Shown here one piece after another: positions 25,350 to 37,627 of a DNA stretch of 64,000 bases. Location: NCBI GenBank assembly GCA_016946835.1, contig JACVTC010000052.1:165001-229000 (forward strand), given 5' to 3'. Numbering within the stretch: the stretch's first letter is position 1; every line of letters begins with the position of its first letter. Both the position numbers and the translations under genes were made by a program. Below the pieces are notes generated by a model. It was not told the origin of the DNA. It did no database searches and saw only the letters and a list, made by a program, of their open reading frames with translations. Origin of the DNA: Neocallimastix lanati (nom. inval.). Its lineage: Eukaryota; Neocallimastigomycota; Neocallimastigomycetes; Neocallimastigales; Neocallimastigaceae.

Positions 25350-25490
25350 CTTTGTAAATTATTTATTTTATAAAATTTATTAATTTATTTATGATCGAAT
25401 TTTTTTTTTTTTTTTTTTTTTTTTAATTAAAATTTATTAATTTAATAAATTATTAAAAAAAACTTATTTCTCTATTTTTATTAATATTAT

Positions 25491-27547
25491 ATTAAATACT
25501 GAGAATAGTGAAGATTTAAAAAAAAGAAATCCTTTTTTCAATTTATTTATATTTTTTCAGAAACAAATGTAAAATTAAAAGAATACTTCAATAATAATAT
25601 ATAAATAATAAATTTAAAGTTTATTCATTTAATATATTTATATTTTATATACATATTTAATATTTAATATTGTATTAATTTTTTTAAAATTAAAAAAATT
25701 TTAGATTTATCGATCTTTTTTTTTTTTTTTTTTGATAGGAAAAATTAAATATAAAAATTGGCAGTAATTTAGTCATTTTATAATTATTATTAATTATATC
25801 CATATTTGTAATATCTTAAATGATAAACTTTTTTTTTTTTTTTTTTAAGATTTTATTTTTATTAATATTAGTTTTGAATGTAAATATATTAAATTTTGAT
25901 GGTTTTTAAAAGTAGAAATGGCCAATGCTTAACATTTATTTTCTATAGAGGATCTTTTAATTCCTATAATGTATGATTATATTTATCAATAATAATTTTG
26001 ACTCATATTGAAGTTTCTTAATATTACTTTAATATTTCTTTCATTTAATTTATCTTTTTTTTTTTTGAATTTTCTCTAATTATCATTTTTTATTTTTTTA
26101 TTTTTTTATTTATTTTATCTTATAAGATAGATTTGAAGATTGTTAAATTTTTATTGATAAGATTCTAATTTAGTTTTTTTTTAATAATTATAAAAATGTG
26201 ATAATTGATAAGAAATTCAAATAATCTTTATAGATAAGAATCGTTACACAAATCACGATAAGTGATTATAATCGTTTAATATAAAATTTAATATAAAATT
26301 TAATATACAATTTTAACATTGATATATGTTATATTTACATATATTTAATAAAGTAATGTGATTCAATATTAGTAAAAATATAATATTGTTTTTTTATAAT
26401 CTTTTGCTTTATAAAAAAGTTTGTTCTACATTACTACTATATTTTGTTACTATCATTATTATTATTATTATTATTTTTATTTTTATTACTAATTGAACTT
26501 TAGAAAAATACACTATAAACGGAACAACTTCTGCTTCAATTTCAGTTAATATAGTTTATTTCAATTTTATCTTTACTTTTTTAAAATAGTTTTTTTTATA
26601 ATAATATTTTTTGTTTCGAAAATTATATTAAATAATATGTCAAACTTTACATAATTAATTATCGATTTGAATTGTGTAACTTATCTTATCTTTAAAATAG
26701 AAATAATTATTATCCAATTAAAATATTATCAATATTTTAAATTAGTTAAATTTTTCAAATTAAAAAATTATTTAAATTTTGGTTCTATATTGAATTCTTT
26801 GAAAAATAGGGAGAGATTGATCAAATAATTATTTCTTTTAGCTAAAGATAAAGATAAAAAATAACTAAGATTTCCTAAGAAATCTAATAAAAGTTTGATG
26901 ATAAAAAAAAAAAAAAAAAAGAAAAGAAAGAATAAATGAATGAAAATTCGTTAAAGTTAATGTTAAGTAATGATCAATAAACAAATATTCCTCCGTTAGC
27001 AATTTAGTTTAATAAAATTAATTTTTTTTTTTTTTTAGATTGAGGTTAACGAGAAAGGAGGACAATAGGACGTCCAGTCTTATTAATTAATAATTGTTAA
27101 AATAATATAATTTTCAAAAATTAAAATTTCATTTCAAAATTAATATGAATATATAATAACTAAAAATTATAATAATAATAATATTATTGCTGTTATTTAT
27201 AGTTTAGAAAATTTATATTCCTATCAAAAAAAAAATATAATATATATATATATATATATATTAATTTTAAAAATGAAAATCGGATATAATATATAATATA
27301 AATATATTATATATATATTTTATTAAATATATATATTTAATTTAAATATTATATATATATATATATTAAATTTGATTGAAATTAATATATTATGAATGAT
27401 ACAATTTTTATTTAATATTGTTAGAATGAAAAGAAAAAAAATTATATATAGAATAATTAATAAAATATTGAATAATGAAAAAAAAATATATATATAAATA
27501 AACAAAAAATTCTCTTTGAATTTATTTTTTCATTGTTTATTCTAAAT
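25491..27547. other. Spacer between the two GDH arms
   Basis: About 2.06 kb of A/T-rich DNA separating the two divergent GDH copies. It shows no internal symmetry between its halves that I can see and no credible gene. The 27323-27505 frame is low-complexity. The least AT-rich spot is about 26980-27080 (TTCCTCCGTTAGC and GAGAAAGGAGGACAATAGG). It is not evidently coding. Confidence 0.65.
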
Positions 27548-29500
27548 TATAATATATTAATAGTAATAGAGAAATAAGTTTTTTTTTTTAATAATTTATT
27601 AAATTAATAAATTTTAATTAAAAAAAAAAAATTCGATCATAAATAAATAAATAAATTTTAAAAAAAAAAAATAATTTACAAAGATGTCTGAATTTGAATT
27701 TACTCATGGTCTTGAACCAGAATTCGAACAAGCTCGTGATGAAATCGTCAAATCTTTAACTGAATCTACTATTTTCGAAAAGAATCCAGATCTTAAGAGA
27801 TGTCTTCCTGTTATTGTTGAACCAGAAAGAGTTATTCAATTCCGTGTTACCTGGGAAGATGATAAGGGTAATGCCAGAGTTAATCGTGGTTATCGTGTTC
27901 AATTCAATTCTGCTATTGGTCCATACAAGGGTGGTTTAAGATTCCATCCTTCAGTCAATCTTTCTATTCTTAAGTTCTTAGGTTTTGAACAAATTTTCAA
28001 GAATGCTTTAACTGGACTTCCAATTGGTGGTGGTAAAGGTGGTTCTAACTTCGATCCACATGATAAGTCTGATAATGAAATTAGAAGATTCTGTCAAGCT
28101 TTCATGACTGAACTTCATCGTCATATTGGAGCCGATATTGATGTTCCAGCTGGTGATATCGGTGTTGGTGGTCGTGAAATTGGTTTCTTATATGGTGCTT
28201 ACAAACGTCTTCAACAAAAGCGTGACTTTGGTGTCCTTACTGGTAAGGATACTCGTTATGGTCTTAATGGATCTTTCATTCGTCCAGAAGCTACTGGATA
28301 TGGTTTAATTTACTTTGTCTTAAACATGCTTACTTATATGGGAAAGGATATTAAGGGTAAATATTGTGCAGTCTCCGGTTCAGGTAATGTTGCTCAATTT
28401 GCAGCTAAGAAATTAATTGATCTCGGCGCTGTTGTTTTATCTTTATCTGATTCTCGTGGTGCTCTTATCGTTAAGGATGCTTCTAAACCATTCACTAAGG
28501 AAGATGTTGATACTATTGCAGAACTTAAAGTTAGAAAAGGATCACTTGAAGAAATCAAGGATGATCGTTTCACTTGGTTAGCAGGTGAAAGACCATGGAA
28601 GCATCTTCCAAAGGTTGATATTGCCCTTCCATGTGCTACTCAAAATGAAAATGATGCTGATGATGTTGAAGCTTTAGTTAAAGCTGGATGTTTCATTATT
28701 GCCGAAGGATCTAATATGGGATCCACAGATGCCGCAGTTCAAAAGATGGAAAGTCTTCGTATTGCTTATAATGAATCACTTAAATCTGGTAAGCCAACAG
28801 CTCAATTCTGGTATTCACCAGGTAAGGCATCTAATGCAGGTGGTGTTGCCGTTTCAGCTCTTGAAATGGCACAAAATTCACAACGTATGACATGGGCTCC
28901 AGAACGTGTTGATTCAGAATTAAACAACATTATGACTAATATCTTCAATGAATCCGTTGATAATTCAGCCACTTACACTCGTGAAGATCTTGGTGCCAAT
29001 GTCAAGTCATCTGCCAACAAAGCTGATGCTACCGTTTCTCCACTTCCATCTCTTGTTCAAGGAGCTAACATTACTGGATTCCTTAAAGTTGCTAATGCCA
29101 TGAAGGTTCATGGTGACTGGTGGTAAATTCATTAAATCATAAGTAATTTAATCATTTCATATTTCATATCTATCTTAATTTAAAAATCATTACTAATGTT
29201 TATTAATTTATTAATGAAAACAAAAAGTTAAAATATTACAAATAATAATGAAGAAAACAGAGTTTAAAATTCATATGAATAATTATATATACCTTTAAAT
29301 AAATTTAAATTAAAAGTTCATTCTATATATTTATTAATAAATAAATATATATTAATTATAATAAAATTTTTGAACAAGAAATAATCATGTAAATAATAAA
29401 CAATATTAAATAAAAAAAAAATAAAATAAAAAATAATAATAATAAAAAAAATTTTTTTAATAATTTTAAAATATTCAAATTATGTGTCATATATATCTTA
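27548..29500 (+). repeat. Right arm of GDH inverted duplication
   Basis: Reverse-complement partner of 23510-25490. Synteny includes the 5' word GAGAAATAAG, the poly(A) stretch before TTCGATCATAAATAAAT, the full coding region and the 3' flank up to ATTATGTGTCATATATAT. Confidence 0.9.
27684..29126 (+). CDS. GDH1: NADP-dependent glutamate dehydrogenase, copy 2
   Basis: The same enzyme as the minus-strand copy at 23907-25349: the two 480-aa proteins are identical along their full length. The coding DNA is not identical. Scattered synonymous changes are visible, for example the codons around residue 345 (GGATCC ACA here versus GGATCT ACT there) and GATATC versus GATATT near residue 157. The duplication is therefore real rather than one sequence read twice, and the protein is held constant by selection or conversion. 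The active-site signature [14 protein letters not shown] and the GSGNVA loop are at the same residues. The start follows AATTTACAAAG, which is conserved in both copies. Confidence 0.97.
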   Translation: MSEFEFTHGLEPEFEQARDEIVKSLTESTIFEKNPDLKRCLPVIVEPERVIQFRVTWEDDKGNARVNRGYRVQFNSAIGPYKGGLRFHPSVNLSILKFLGFEQIFKNALTGLPIGGGKGGSNFDPHDKSDNEIRRFCQAFMTELHRHIGADIDVPAGDIGVGGREIGFLYGAYKRLQQKRDFGVLTGKDTRYGLNGSFIRPEATGYGLIYFVLNMLTYMGKDIKGKYCAVSGSGNVAQFAAKKLIDLGAVVLSLSDSRGALIVKDASKPFTKEDVDTIAELKVRKGSLEEIKDDRFTWLAGERPWKHLPKVDIALPCATQNENDADDVEALVKAGCFIIAEGSNMGSTDAAVQKMESLRIAYNESLKSGKPTAQFWYSPGKASNAGGVAVSALEMAQNSQRMTWAPERVDSELNNIMTNIFNESVDNSATYTREDLGANVKSSANKADATVSPLPSLVQGANITGFLKVANAMKVHGDWW

Positions 29501-30640
29501 TTAATTTTTTTTGTTATTTTTATCTTTAATATAAATGATGAAAATATTTCATAAATATATAAATACTACAATAATTATATATATATATTAAATTATCACC
29601 TTTGTAATACAAATAAATATCTAAATATCAATTAAAAAGTTAATTATTAAATTAGTTATAATATTATATAAATAATAATATTTTTTTTTTTTTTTTTTTT
29701 TAATAGTAAAACAAGAGTATATTATTAATACTTTAAGATTTCATATTTTCTTTGCATTAATTCTTATTTTTATATAAATAATCAAATTTATATATATTCT
29801 ATTTAATTTATTTAGTATTATGAAGATCTCTTGAAAGTAGTCATCATTATTGTCATCATATTTTTATTAAATAATAATAGTAATAATATATATATTTAAT
29901 AAATAATAGTAAAATATATATAAATATACATTTTTTTAAAAAAAAAATGTTTATTATGTATTATTTATTTTAGATTTTATATTATAATTTTGAAACTTAA
30001 TCATTTTTAATATTTAATATTTAACACCATTATAGTGGATATTTATTTAATATTTACTTTTTTTATTCTTTTGAAATCATATATTTCTATTTATTTTATT
30101 ATTTAACATAACAAATTAATAATTAATAGTATTTTTTGAACTAAAAAAATAGTAATAATAAAATATATAATAAACAATATAAAAACAAAGTAAATGAAAA
30201 TATTCTTATGATATTATGATTTCCAAGAATGGTGTTTTAGAAGAATGTGTATTATTTCTCAATTGTGCATTTCTCAATATGGCTTGAAATATTATAAATT
30301 TATTGCCACATTATATTTTTTTTTAATCAATAAATAATAAATAAACAAATAATAATAAATAATCAATAATTGAATAATAAATAATAAAAAATAATAAATA
30401 ATAAATAATTGAATAATAAATATATAAGTAAATAAATATTTTATTTTTCTAATTAAAAAAAATGAATAATAAACACAAATCTTTTATTCTATTGAGTAAT
30501 AAAAAATCGTTTTTAACATAATTATTTATTTATTTTTTTTTTTAATTATTAAAAATATTAAATTAAATTATTTAATATTTTGTATTTATTTCTTTATTTA
30601 TTTTATTTATTTATATGTTTATTTTTTAAAAAATTTTTAA
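29501..30640. other. AT-rich intergenic DNA
   Basis: No gene or RNA is visible. There are T runs near 29680-29702, AATAAT-type imperfect repeats at 30330-30425 and TTTA-rich sequence at 30520-30620. Confidence 0.6.
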
Positions 30641-30750
30641 GCCACGTTTTGCGATATGCACACCTCCCGAAGTGATTTTGTTCTTGAACAAAAACATCCC
30701 ATTCCTCTTTATCATTTAAATCAATAATTTCTGCATCACTTCTATCAACA
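30641..30750 (-). mobile_element. Probable fragment of a LINE C-terminal region
   Basis: The minus strand reads SDAEIIDLNDKEEWDVFVQE, then QNHFGRCAYRKTW, without a stop. This resembles the corresponding part of the old LINE remnant at 17.66-17.87 kb (RDTDIINLIYKKERDILF, then ISGDYFKT). It is short and isolated, so the call rests on weak similarity only. Confidence 0.35.
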
Positions 30751-30944
30751 AAAAAATTTTTTTTTTTTTCTTTTATTATAGTCTCAATTATTGCATAACA
30801 ATAATAATATTTAAAATAGTTAACATGAAATAAAAAAAGTAATATTCGAAATTATGTATATAAATAAATTTAGAAAAAGGTTCAGATGCAACGAACCTCA
30901 CCTCCTCCATATTATAAGATCTTTGTTTTTTTAAAAAAAAAAGG

Positions 30945-31122
30945 AATTCTTATTCAGGATTAGGGTTTGAATTGACGATCTGAAAGAAATTATTGATCTT
31001 CTTCTTTCAGAGGCATTGACCCTGCTAGCTTATCTTAACTTCATTTTCTGGTTAGTTTGCGCTTATACCATCGGAATAGCAAACATACCCTTGTCGAGTA
31101 CTAGAGCTCTAGGCATAATTTC

Positions 31123-31163
<41 letters not shown>

Positions 31164-31426
31164 AGAGCCGGCAGATCGTACCAAGAATGGTGTTTCAGAA
31201 TAATCACCAGAAATGTTTTAATTACTAAATAAAACATTCCTCTTTTTACTTTAAATCAATAGTGTCTGCATCTCTTCCACCAAGAAGGAAGTTATATAAT
31301 CGGTACCACGTCCCACATATATATTTACACACTCTTTATTCAGAAAATTACTTAAGTTGAACACGATTGTCACTAATTGAACTATTCACTACATTAGAAG
31401 TAACGATATAATTATTTTTCACTATT
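30945..31426 (-). mobile_element. Old LINE C-terminal/3' fragment, left part of an interrupted copy
   Basis: Collinear at the DNA level with 17510-17900, sharing for example GGGTTTGAATTGA, CATAATTTCTGTAAA, CTCTTCCACCAAGAAGGAAG and CACATATATATTTACAC. An A run (about 31127-31160) has expanded inside it. The copy continues at 33080 beyond a younger LINE inserted at 31427-33079. It is dead and carries no complete domain. Confidence 0.8.
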
Positions 31427-33079
31427 TTTTTTTTTAGACTTAGAGAAAACTTTATCTAATTTATAATAATAATAAAATTACATGATTTTAAAGAAATAAA
31501 AAAATAATAAAATACATGAAATAAAATATTATATATTATAAAATTATAAAAGTGCGTTAGAAGCAATAACCTCTAACTTTTCCCATTCCTCGATAATAAC
31601 ACCACGTCCATTATTGCGAGTAATAATTTCAGTATTAGTGTTATCAATCGAATCTGTATCTGGAGGTGAAAATCCATGTCTTATCATTTCGACGTCGACG
31701 CTCTTGGTAACGGTAGATTCAACGGAATACCATTTCATCATCAAACTAAAAGATCGACAAATTACTGGTATTACGTTTGTTAGAAACTCCGCAATCTCCA
31801 CAAAATACGGAACAGTCGACGAAATTGAACTTTGTTTAAAAATATTGTCAACTAATTGTCTTTGTTCCCCATCATTAACTTTAATTTTTGAATATATTGA
31901 ACGCCCACCAAGAAGTGCACTCAATATATAGTAATAAATATTATTATCATAATCCTTTTCTGAATCTAAAGAAACATCCAAGGATTTTTGTTCAATTATC
32001 ATTGCAAACTTCAAAAAGAGATCATCTAGAAAAGGTAAAGATTTATTTCTGTAATTTTCCAATTCTTTACAGGCAAAGATCCAGTGAGAAAAGCTAGGTA
32101 CACTAACACCACAACAAGGGCAACATTTAGGGCAATCTTCTGAAACGATTTTTCTTTTAATGGAAATACTAATGTCAAATTTAAAACCACACCTAATTTG
32201 AGAAATCCAAAAGAATCCCAACTGATACTTAGAATATTGAAATGTTAAGTTTCTGATTTCTGAAATAAATCCAAAATCATCCTCCTTGTAAATAATTGCT
32301 TTTTTAGCTTTTGAGGGTTTGAAGACATCTCTTTCCCAATAAAACTTTTTTTATTTCACTTGTTTTCTTACAATTTTAATTTCTTATCCAAAGTCCTTGA
32401 TTCTTTAGTCCATGAATAATGTGACATAGTAGAAATATTATTAGTGAGATGATTAATAATACATGATGAGTTTTTCCATTTTCTAAAGCAACGTAATTGA
32501 GATATAGCACAGACAGCTGAAAGAGGAGGTATTCTCAATTCACAAGTAATATTATAGAGACTAACAGAAGAATTGCGAGATTTAAATCCGTAACTCCAAT
32601 AAAGTCCTCTATTAATAATTTTTTGAGCTTTAGAACATCTGCTCTTATTTGAACCAAAGAGAGGAGCATAATATATAACAAGACTAAGAATAAACGAAAT
32701 TAAAACATATTTCTTCAATGGGAGAGGAACAGAATTATTAATAAGAAATCGAAAGTACAAATTTAACTTGACATTTAAATTACTGTTTAATTTGGATTGT
32801 ATAGGTTTCAGTGATAAAGATTCATCAAAAGGAATACCAAGATAGGTATAGTTGTCAGTTTTAGGTAATTTTTTACTACCAATAAAGAAAGATGGATCTT
32901 CATAATTTATCAGTTTAACAAAGTTAATTGGTTTTACAACAAGAGTAGCACACTTTTTAATTCTAAAAGTCATTTCATTTTTAATAGCCCATTCATGAAC
33001 TTTATTCAAAATTTTCTTAAGAGCTTGTTTAGATGGAGCAACTAAAACAATATCATCCGCAAAAAATCCACCACAACAA
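31427..33079 (-). mobile_element. 5'-truncated LINE insertion with poly(A) tail and 14-bp target-site duplication
   Basis: A non-LTR element oriented on the minus strand. Its poly(A) tail is the T run starting at 31427, and TATTTTTCACTATT flanks it at 31413-31426 and 33080-33093. It starts abruptly just before the RT catalytic box (GGFFADDIVLVAPS, about 33030-33070). The open frame 32368-33126 covers the end of the palm and thumb; after a frame break, the frame 31544-32221 encodes the C-terminal zinc region (EDCPKCCPCCGVSVPSFSHW) and SALLGGRS, ending ASNALL. The palm upstream of FADD and the endonuclease are absent. The truncation and clean duplication are typical of target-primed reverse transcription. 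It is the same subfamily as the copy at 37.63-38.46 kb. Confidence 0.9.
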
Positions 33080-33260
33080 TATTTTTCACTATTACTCATA
33101 ATTAATATTCCTATTTTCACTATCACTAATACAACTATTATTAGGAATATTTATTGTTATTATTATTAAATTTATATTTTAAACAACGTTACTACTATTC
33201 GAATCTGTACTTGATTCAATATCATTTATATACTTATAATAATATAATAGAATCCTACTT
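33080..33260 (-). mobile_element. Old LINE C-terminal fragment, right part of the interrupted copy
   Basis: Continues the degraded LINE that breaks off at 31426. AATATTCCTATTTTCACTAT, TTATTGTTATTATTATTAAA and CGAATCTGTACTTGATTCAA align with 17915-18040. Joining 31426 to 33094 restores collinearity with the 17-kb copy, which shows that the intervening LINE is a later insertion. Confidence 0.75.
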
Positions 33261-33318
33261 TTAATCTACTAAATTTTTAAATTTAAAACACTTAATTATA
33301 ATATATCAATACATATTT

Positions 33319-33355
<37 letters not shown>

Positions 33356-33419
33356 TATTATTATTATTGTTTTTATTTTATTTTATTATTTGCTTTATGA
33401 TAATATTTTTTTTTTAAGA

Positions 33420-33456
<37 letters not shown>

Positions 33457-33658
33457 GATTGCAATATATTACATTTTTTTTGCTTTTGTTTTTTATTTGC
33501 TTTATTTTTTATTCTCACTTTATTAGATTAATTTCTCTTTTATATTTATGAGAAAAAAAATTATATTATACTTTATATAATATATAGATGAAATTAAAAA
33601 AAAAAAAGTTACAATATTACTAATAACAAATATTATTAATTAATTATTGTTTTTATTG

Positions 33659-33699
<41 letters not shown>

Positions 33700-33778
33700 A
33701 TTTATTTTTATTTTTAAAAATAAAAAAATAAAAAAATAAAAAAATAAAAAAAATAAAAAAAAAGAGGGATAATTATAT
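33261..33778. other. Homopolymer-rich intergenic DNA
   Basis: Three long T runs (about 33321-33352, 33423-33453 and 33661-33695) and A-rich sequence directly downstream of the reductase stop codon. No gene is visible. Confidence 0.65.
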
Positions 33779-35662
33779 TTATTCTTGATCAATAGGGATC
33801 TTGGAGTGAATGTAAGATCTCTTACCAGCTCCATAATCACCGACAGCATTACCACTACCGTAAATCTTGTACTTGTAGATGACAAGACCTTCAAGACCGA
33901 CTGGACCACGAGCATGAGTTTTGTTGGTACTAACACCAATTTCGGCACCAAAACCGTATCTGAAACCATCAGCAAAACGAGTAGAGGCATTCCAGTAAAC
34001 ACCGGCGGCATCAACCTTAGCCATGAAGGTTTCAGCATTTTCCTTATTTTCAGTAATAATACTTTCAGTGTGGTGAGAACCGTGAAGGTTAATGTGAGCG
34101 ATAGCTTCTTGTAAAGAATCAACAACCTTAACAGCAATAGTTAATTCTAAGAATTCAGTATCAAAATCTTCTGGAGTAGCAGCTTGATACATATCTGGAG
34201 CAATATCAGTAGACTTTAAGACAGCTAAGGCACGTTCATCAGCTCTCATGTGAACACCTTGAGCAACAAGACTCTTAGCAATAGCTGGAAGTTGGCTTTG
34301 TAAGACAGCTGAGTGAATAAGTAAAGTTTCAGTAGCGTTACAAGCAGCTGGGTAGTTAACCTTAGCATCAGTAACGACCTTTGGAGACTTTTGAATGTCA
34401 GCGAACTCATCAACATAGGTAGAACATAAACCATCAGCATGTCCTAAAACTGGGATTCTATTAGAAATAAATTTATTATTATTATTAATATTATTATAAT
34501 AAAATTTAATAAAAATAAAGAAAAATAAAATAAAATAAAATAAAATAAAATATATAAATGAAAAAAAAAAAAAAAATTAAAATTCATATTTTTGAATTAT
34601 ACTTAATTATATATTATTTATATCGATAATAATAAAATAAATAAATAAAAAAAAATACAAAAAATATAAAATAATATATAAATTCTGAAATTCAAAAAAA
34701 AAATAAAAAAAATATATATATAAATTTTTACAAATTCAATATATTTAAACTATTATTATTTTCTTTATTATTTTTTTTTATCTACCTGGTACTTCCTTGA
34801 ATGAATCTAACCATCTTCTTTGAACCTCTTGGAATAACTAAATCAATGTATTGATCTAAACCTAATAATTCATTGATTTCATCACGAGAAGAAACAAGTT
34901 GAACAGAAGCTAATGGAATAGCTTGTTCTGGAGGAAGAGAACTAATGGCATTTTGTAAAGATTTGTATAAAGCAATATTTGAGTTGTAGGCTTCCTTACC
35001 ACCCTTAAGAATAACAGCATTACCTGTTTAATGAATTTATTTTTATTTGATTTATTGTTCATTATTGAATAAATAAAAACGTTTTCCAAAATAATTATTG
35101 AATATATTTATTGTTGATTTTATTACAATTTATTTTTATAAAATATACACAGGTGTGCAATTATTTTTTTACATAACAAAATATTGAAATAGATGATGAT
35201 AAAATAACAGTATATTAATAACAAATATTGTTAAAATGAATTTAATAATATCAATATATAAATTAAATATTTATTTACTTATTTATTTATTAATTAATTA
35301 ATAAATGAAATTTCTTATAAACATTTAAAAAAATAATAAAAAAAATAAAAAAAAATAAAAAAAATAAATAAAAAATAAACAAATTTTAATAATTACCAGA
35401 CTTAATAGCAAGACAAGAAATTTGAACAACAACTTCTGGTCTAGCTTCGAAAATGATAAGTAAAACACCGACTGGGCAGGTAACTCTGTAAAGTTCAAGA
35501 CCTTCATCCATCTTAGTAGCTAAGGTAATCTTACCTGTATATAGTAATATAAATAATAATAAATAAATATTTTTTTTATTAATTTATTTATTAATTTTTT
35601 ATTTATTTACATAAAAATGTATTCCATAAGTTTTATATATATATGATATAATATAAAAATAT

Positions 35663-35693
<31 letters not shown>

Positions 35694-36312
35694 GATAAAA
35701 TAAAAATTTTATTATTAATTATTATTATTACCAGTTGGGTCTGGAAGCTTAACAACATCGGTAACACCTTCTAATAAGGCTTGGTATTTGTCACCTCTTG
35801 AAAGATCGAGTCTCTTGAAAAGAGAAGCAGAAAGACGACCTGCATCAACTTCAACCTTAGCTTTCTATTAAATTTAATAAATTTATATTTATTTTGCCGA
35901 AAAAAATTGTTAAATTATTATTTTGTTTTGGTTTGGTTTGTTTTCAATTCAAATCATATTTTTCGAATAAATAAAATATATATATAAAAATTTTTTATAT
36001 TTATGCATTTTGTTTATGATTTTTTAATAGTTAATATAACCATTTAAATATTACTTTTTTTTATTTCTATACAAAATCTAAATATATATATATATATAAG
36101 GAGATATATTTAAAAAGAAAAAAATAAAAATAACTATTTAAACTAATTACTTCTAAATCTTGTTGATTAGCCTTAAGAATAGCTTCTTTATCCTTTTCAA
36201 GGAATTCTCTAATCTTAGTAATAGTAGCATTCTTTTGTTCAGTAGTACTAGATTGTAAGACAAGAGAAGCTTGACGAGCTTGTTCAGCGATCTTAATAAT
36301 TTCTTCAGACAT
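33779..36312 (-). CDS. PRO2: Gamma-glutamyl phosphate reductase, five exons
   Basis: Second step of proline synthesis: NADPH reduces gamma-glutamyl phosphate to glutamate-5-semialdehyde. Exons by eye: 36151-36312, 35732-35864, 35397-35534, 34786-35023 and 33779-34457. All introns are GT-AG and the phases agree (0, 1, 1, 2). The product is 449 aa, normal for the family (yeast Pro2 456 aa). It begins [16 protein letters not shown]. The middle carries [20 protein letters not shown] and the cofactor-region motif [11 protein letters not shown]. The catalytic cysteine is C263 in [15 protein letters not shown]. The C-terminal half ends with [16 protein letters not shown], typical of ProA/Pro2. Codon use favours C-ending codons, as in GDH and UAP1. 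The GDH pair 4.5 kb away supplies glutamate, but nothing shows co-regulation. Confidence 0.95.
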
Positions 36313-37470
36313 CTTGTATTATATAAAAATTTATATGTAAAGATTTAAAAAAAAAAAAATTTTTTTTTTCTACTATTTTTATTTAATATTTTATATATAT
36401 AATATATTGAAATTAATAACTTTGATATAAATATATATTCTATATTTACTGGTTTATTTTATTTCTGTAATATATAATATATTATTAATATTGATTTACG
36501 TTTTTTGAAATATTATTAATTAATTTATTATTATGCTATTTTTTTTTTTTTTCTTTCATTTAAAGTTTTAATAATGATTTAATATATTAACCAATATAAT
36601 ATAATATATTAAATTATAAAAATAATAATCCTATATATCAATCAAAATTGAATAATATACATCATATATATTAATTTATAAATGAATATATGATTAAGCA
36701 TCAATCTGAATCAATTCTTTTGTAATGTAGAATCCAATGAAATATTTTAATACTACTTTTATAATCAATTTTTTTCCTCTCTTTTTAGGTTAGTATATAG
36801 CATAATTTAAGTTTTTTTTAAAAAAATTTAATGGTAAAAATATGTATATTCAATTATTAATTATAATTTTTTAATATTAACTTTCACTTTTTATAATTGA
36901 TGTATAATATAAAAAAAATAATATATAGTACTGAAAATAATTTATATTCTTTTCAATTTTTTAAGTAAATATCAATTGCTAAATTGGTTAGAAAAATTAA
37001 CTATTAATTATAATTTTTTATCTTATATATATGTTGCTTTAAATGTATTAATAATTTTGTTAATAAAGAAAGATTGAAACTGATATTTGATAAATGAAAA
37101 TAAAAGTTAAAAATAAAATTAAAAGATTTTATTTTTATTTATTTTATTCTATTTTCTTTTATTAGTATAAATTTTTAATTGTGAAAATTTATTAATTTAT
37201 TTAAAATATATATTAAATAGAAATATTATAATTAAATAAAAAATATATATATATAAAATATATTATATTAATATATTATTTTCTAAAAAGGCTTTGAATT
37301 TGACATTTCTTGTATGATTAAGGCTTTCAAAGAGAAATTAAAATTCAAACAACATTAATTTCATTATTAGTTTCATAATTAGATATAATTAGCATAAAAA
37401 TCAACATAATAAAATTTAAATAATTAATTTGTATAATAGTTTATAGGAATATATAAAGGTGTAGAATATT
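36313..37470. other. AT-rich intergenic DNA upstream of PRO2
   Basis: No gene is visible. A slightly more complex patch at 37290-37400 (TTTGACATTTCTTGTATGAT) carries no readable protein. The PRO2 promoter is presumably within 36313-36600. Confidence 0.55.
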
Positions 37471-37627
37471 ATATCTATTTACACTATTACTAATAGAAAT
37501 AATATTGTTAATATTAACAATATTATTTCTATTGCTATTATTATTAATATTATATACTTCATTATTACTATCAGAATTTGTACTTGATTCAATATTATTC
37601 ATATTATATGAATATTTTTAATTTTGA
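37471..37627 (-). mobile_element. Old LINE fragment
   Basis: ATTTCTATTGCTATTATTAT, TAATATTATATACTTC and CAGAATTTGTACTTGATTCAA match 17950-18040 and 33150-33225, the C-terminal coding part of the degraded LINE subfamily. It ends where the T run of a younger LINE begins. Confidence 0.65.

Larger units (their letters stand above)
23510..25490 (-). repeat. Left arm of GDH inverted duplication
   Basis: The whole segment, including the GDH gene, about 395 bp beyond its stop and about 140 bp before its start, reappears in opposite orientation at about 27548-29500. Homology at the gene's 3' side ends near the shared word ATATATGACACATAATTTG. Differences are homopolymer length changes, scattered base changes and one extra 25-bp unit at 23755-23803. 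Confidence 0.9.

Noticed and set aside
26980-27080. Possible short gene or regulatory RNA in the GDH spacer
   Set aside because: Only a slight rise in G/C; no open frame, no stable stem and no similarity to other parts of the window.
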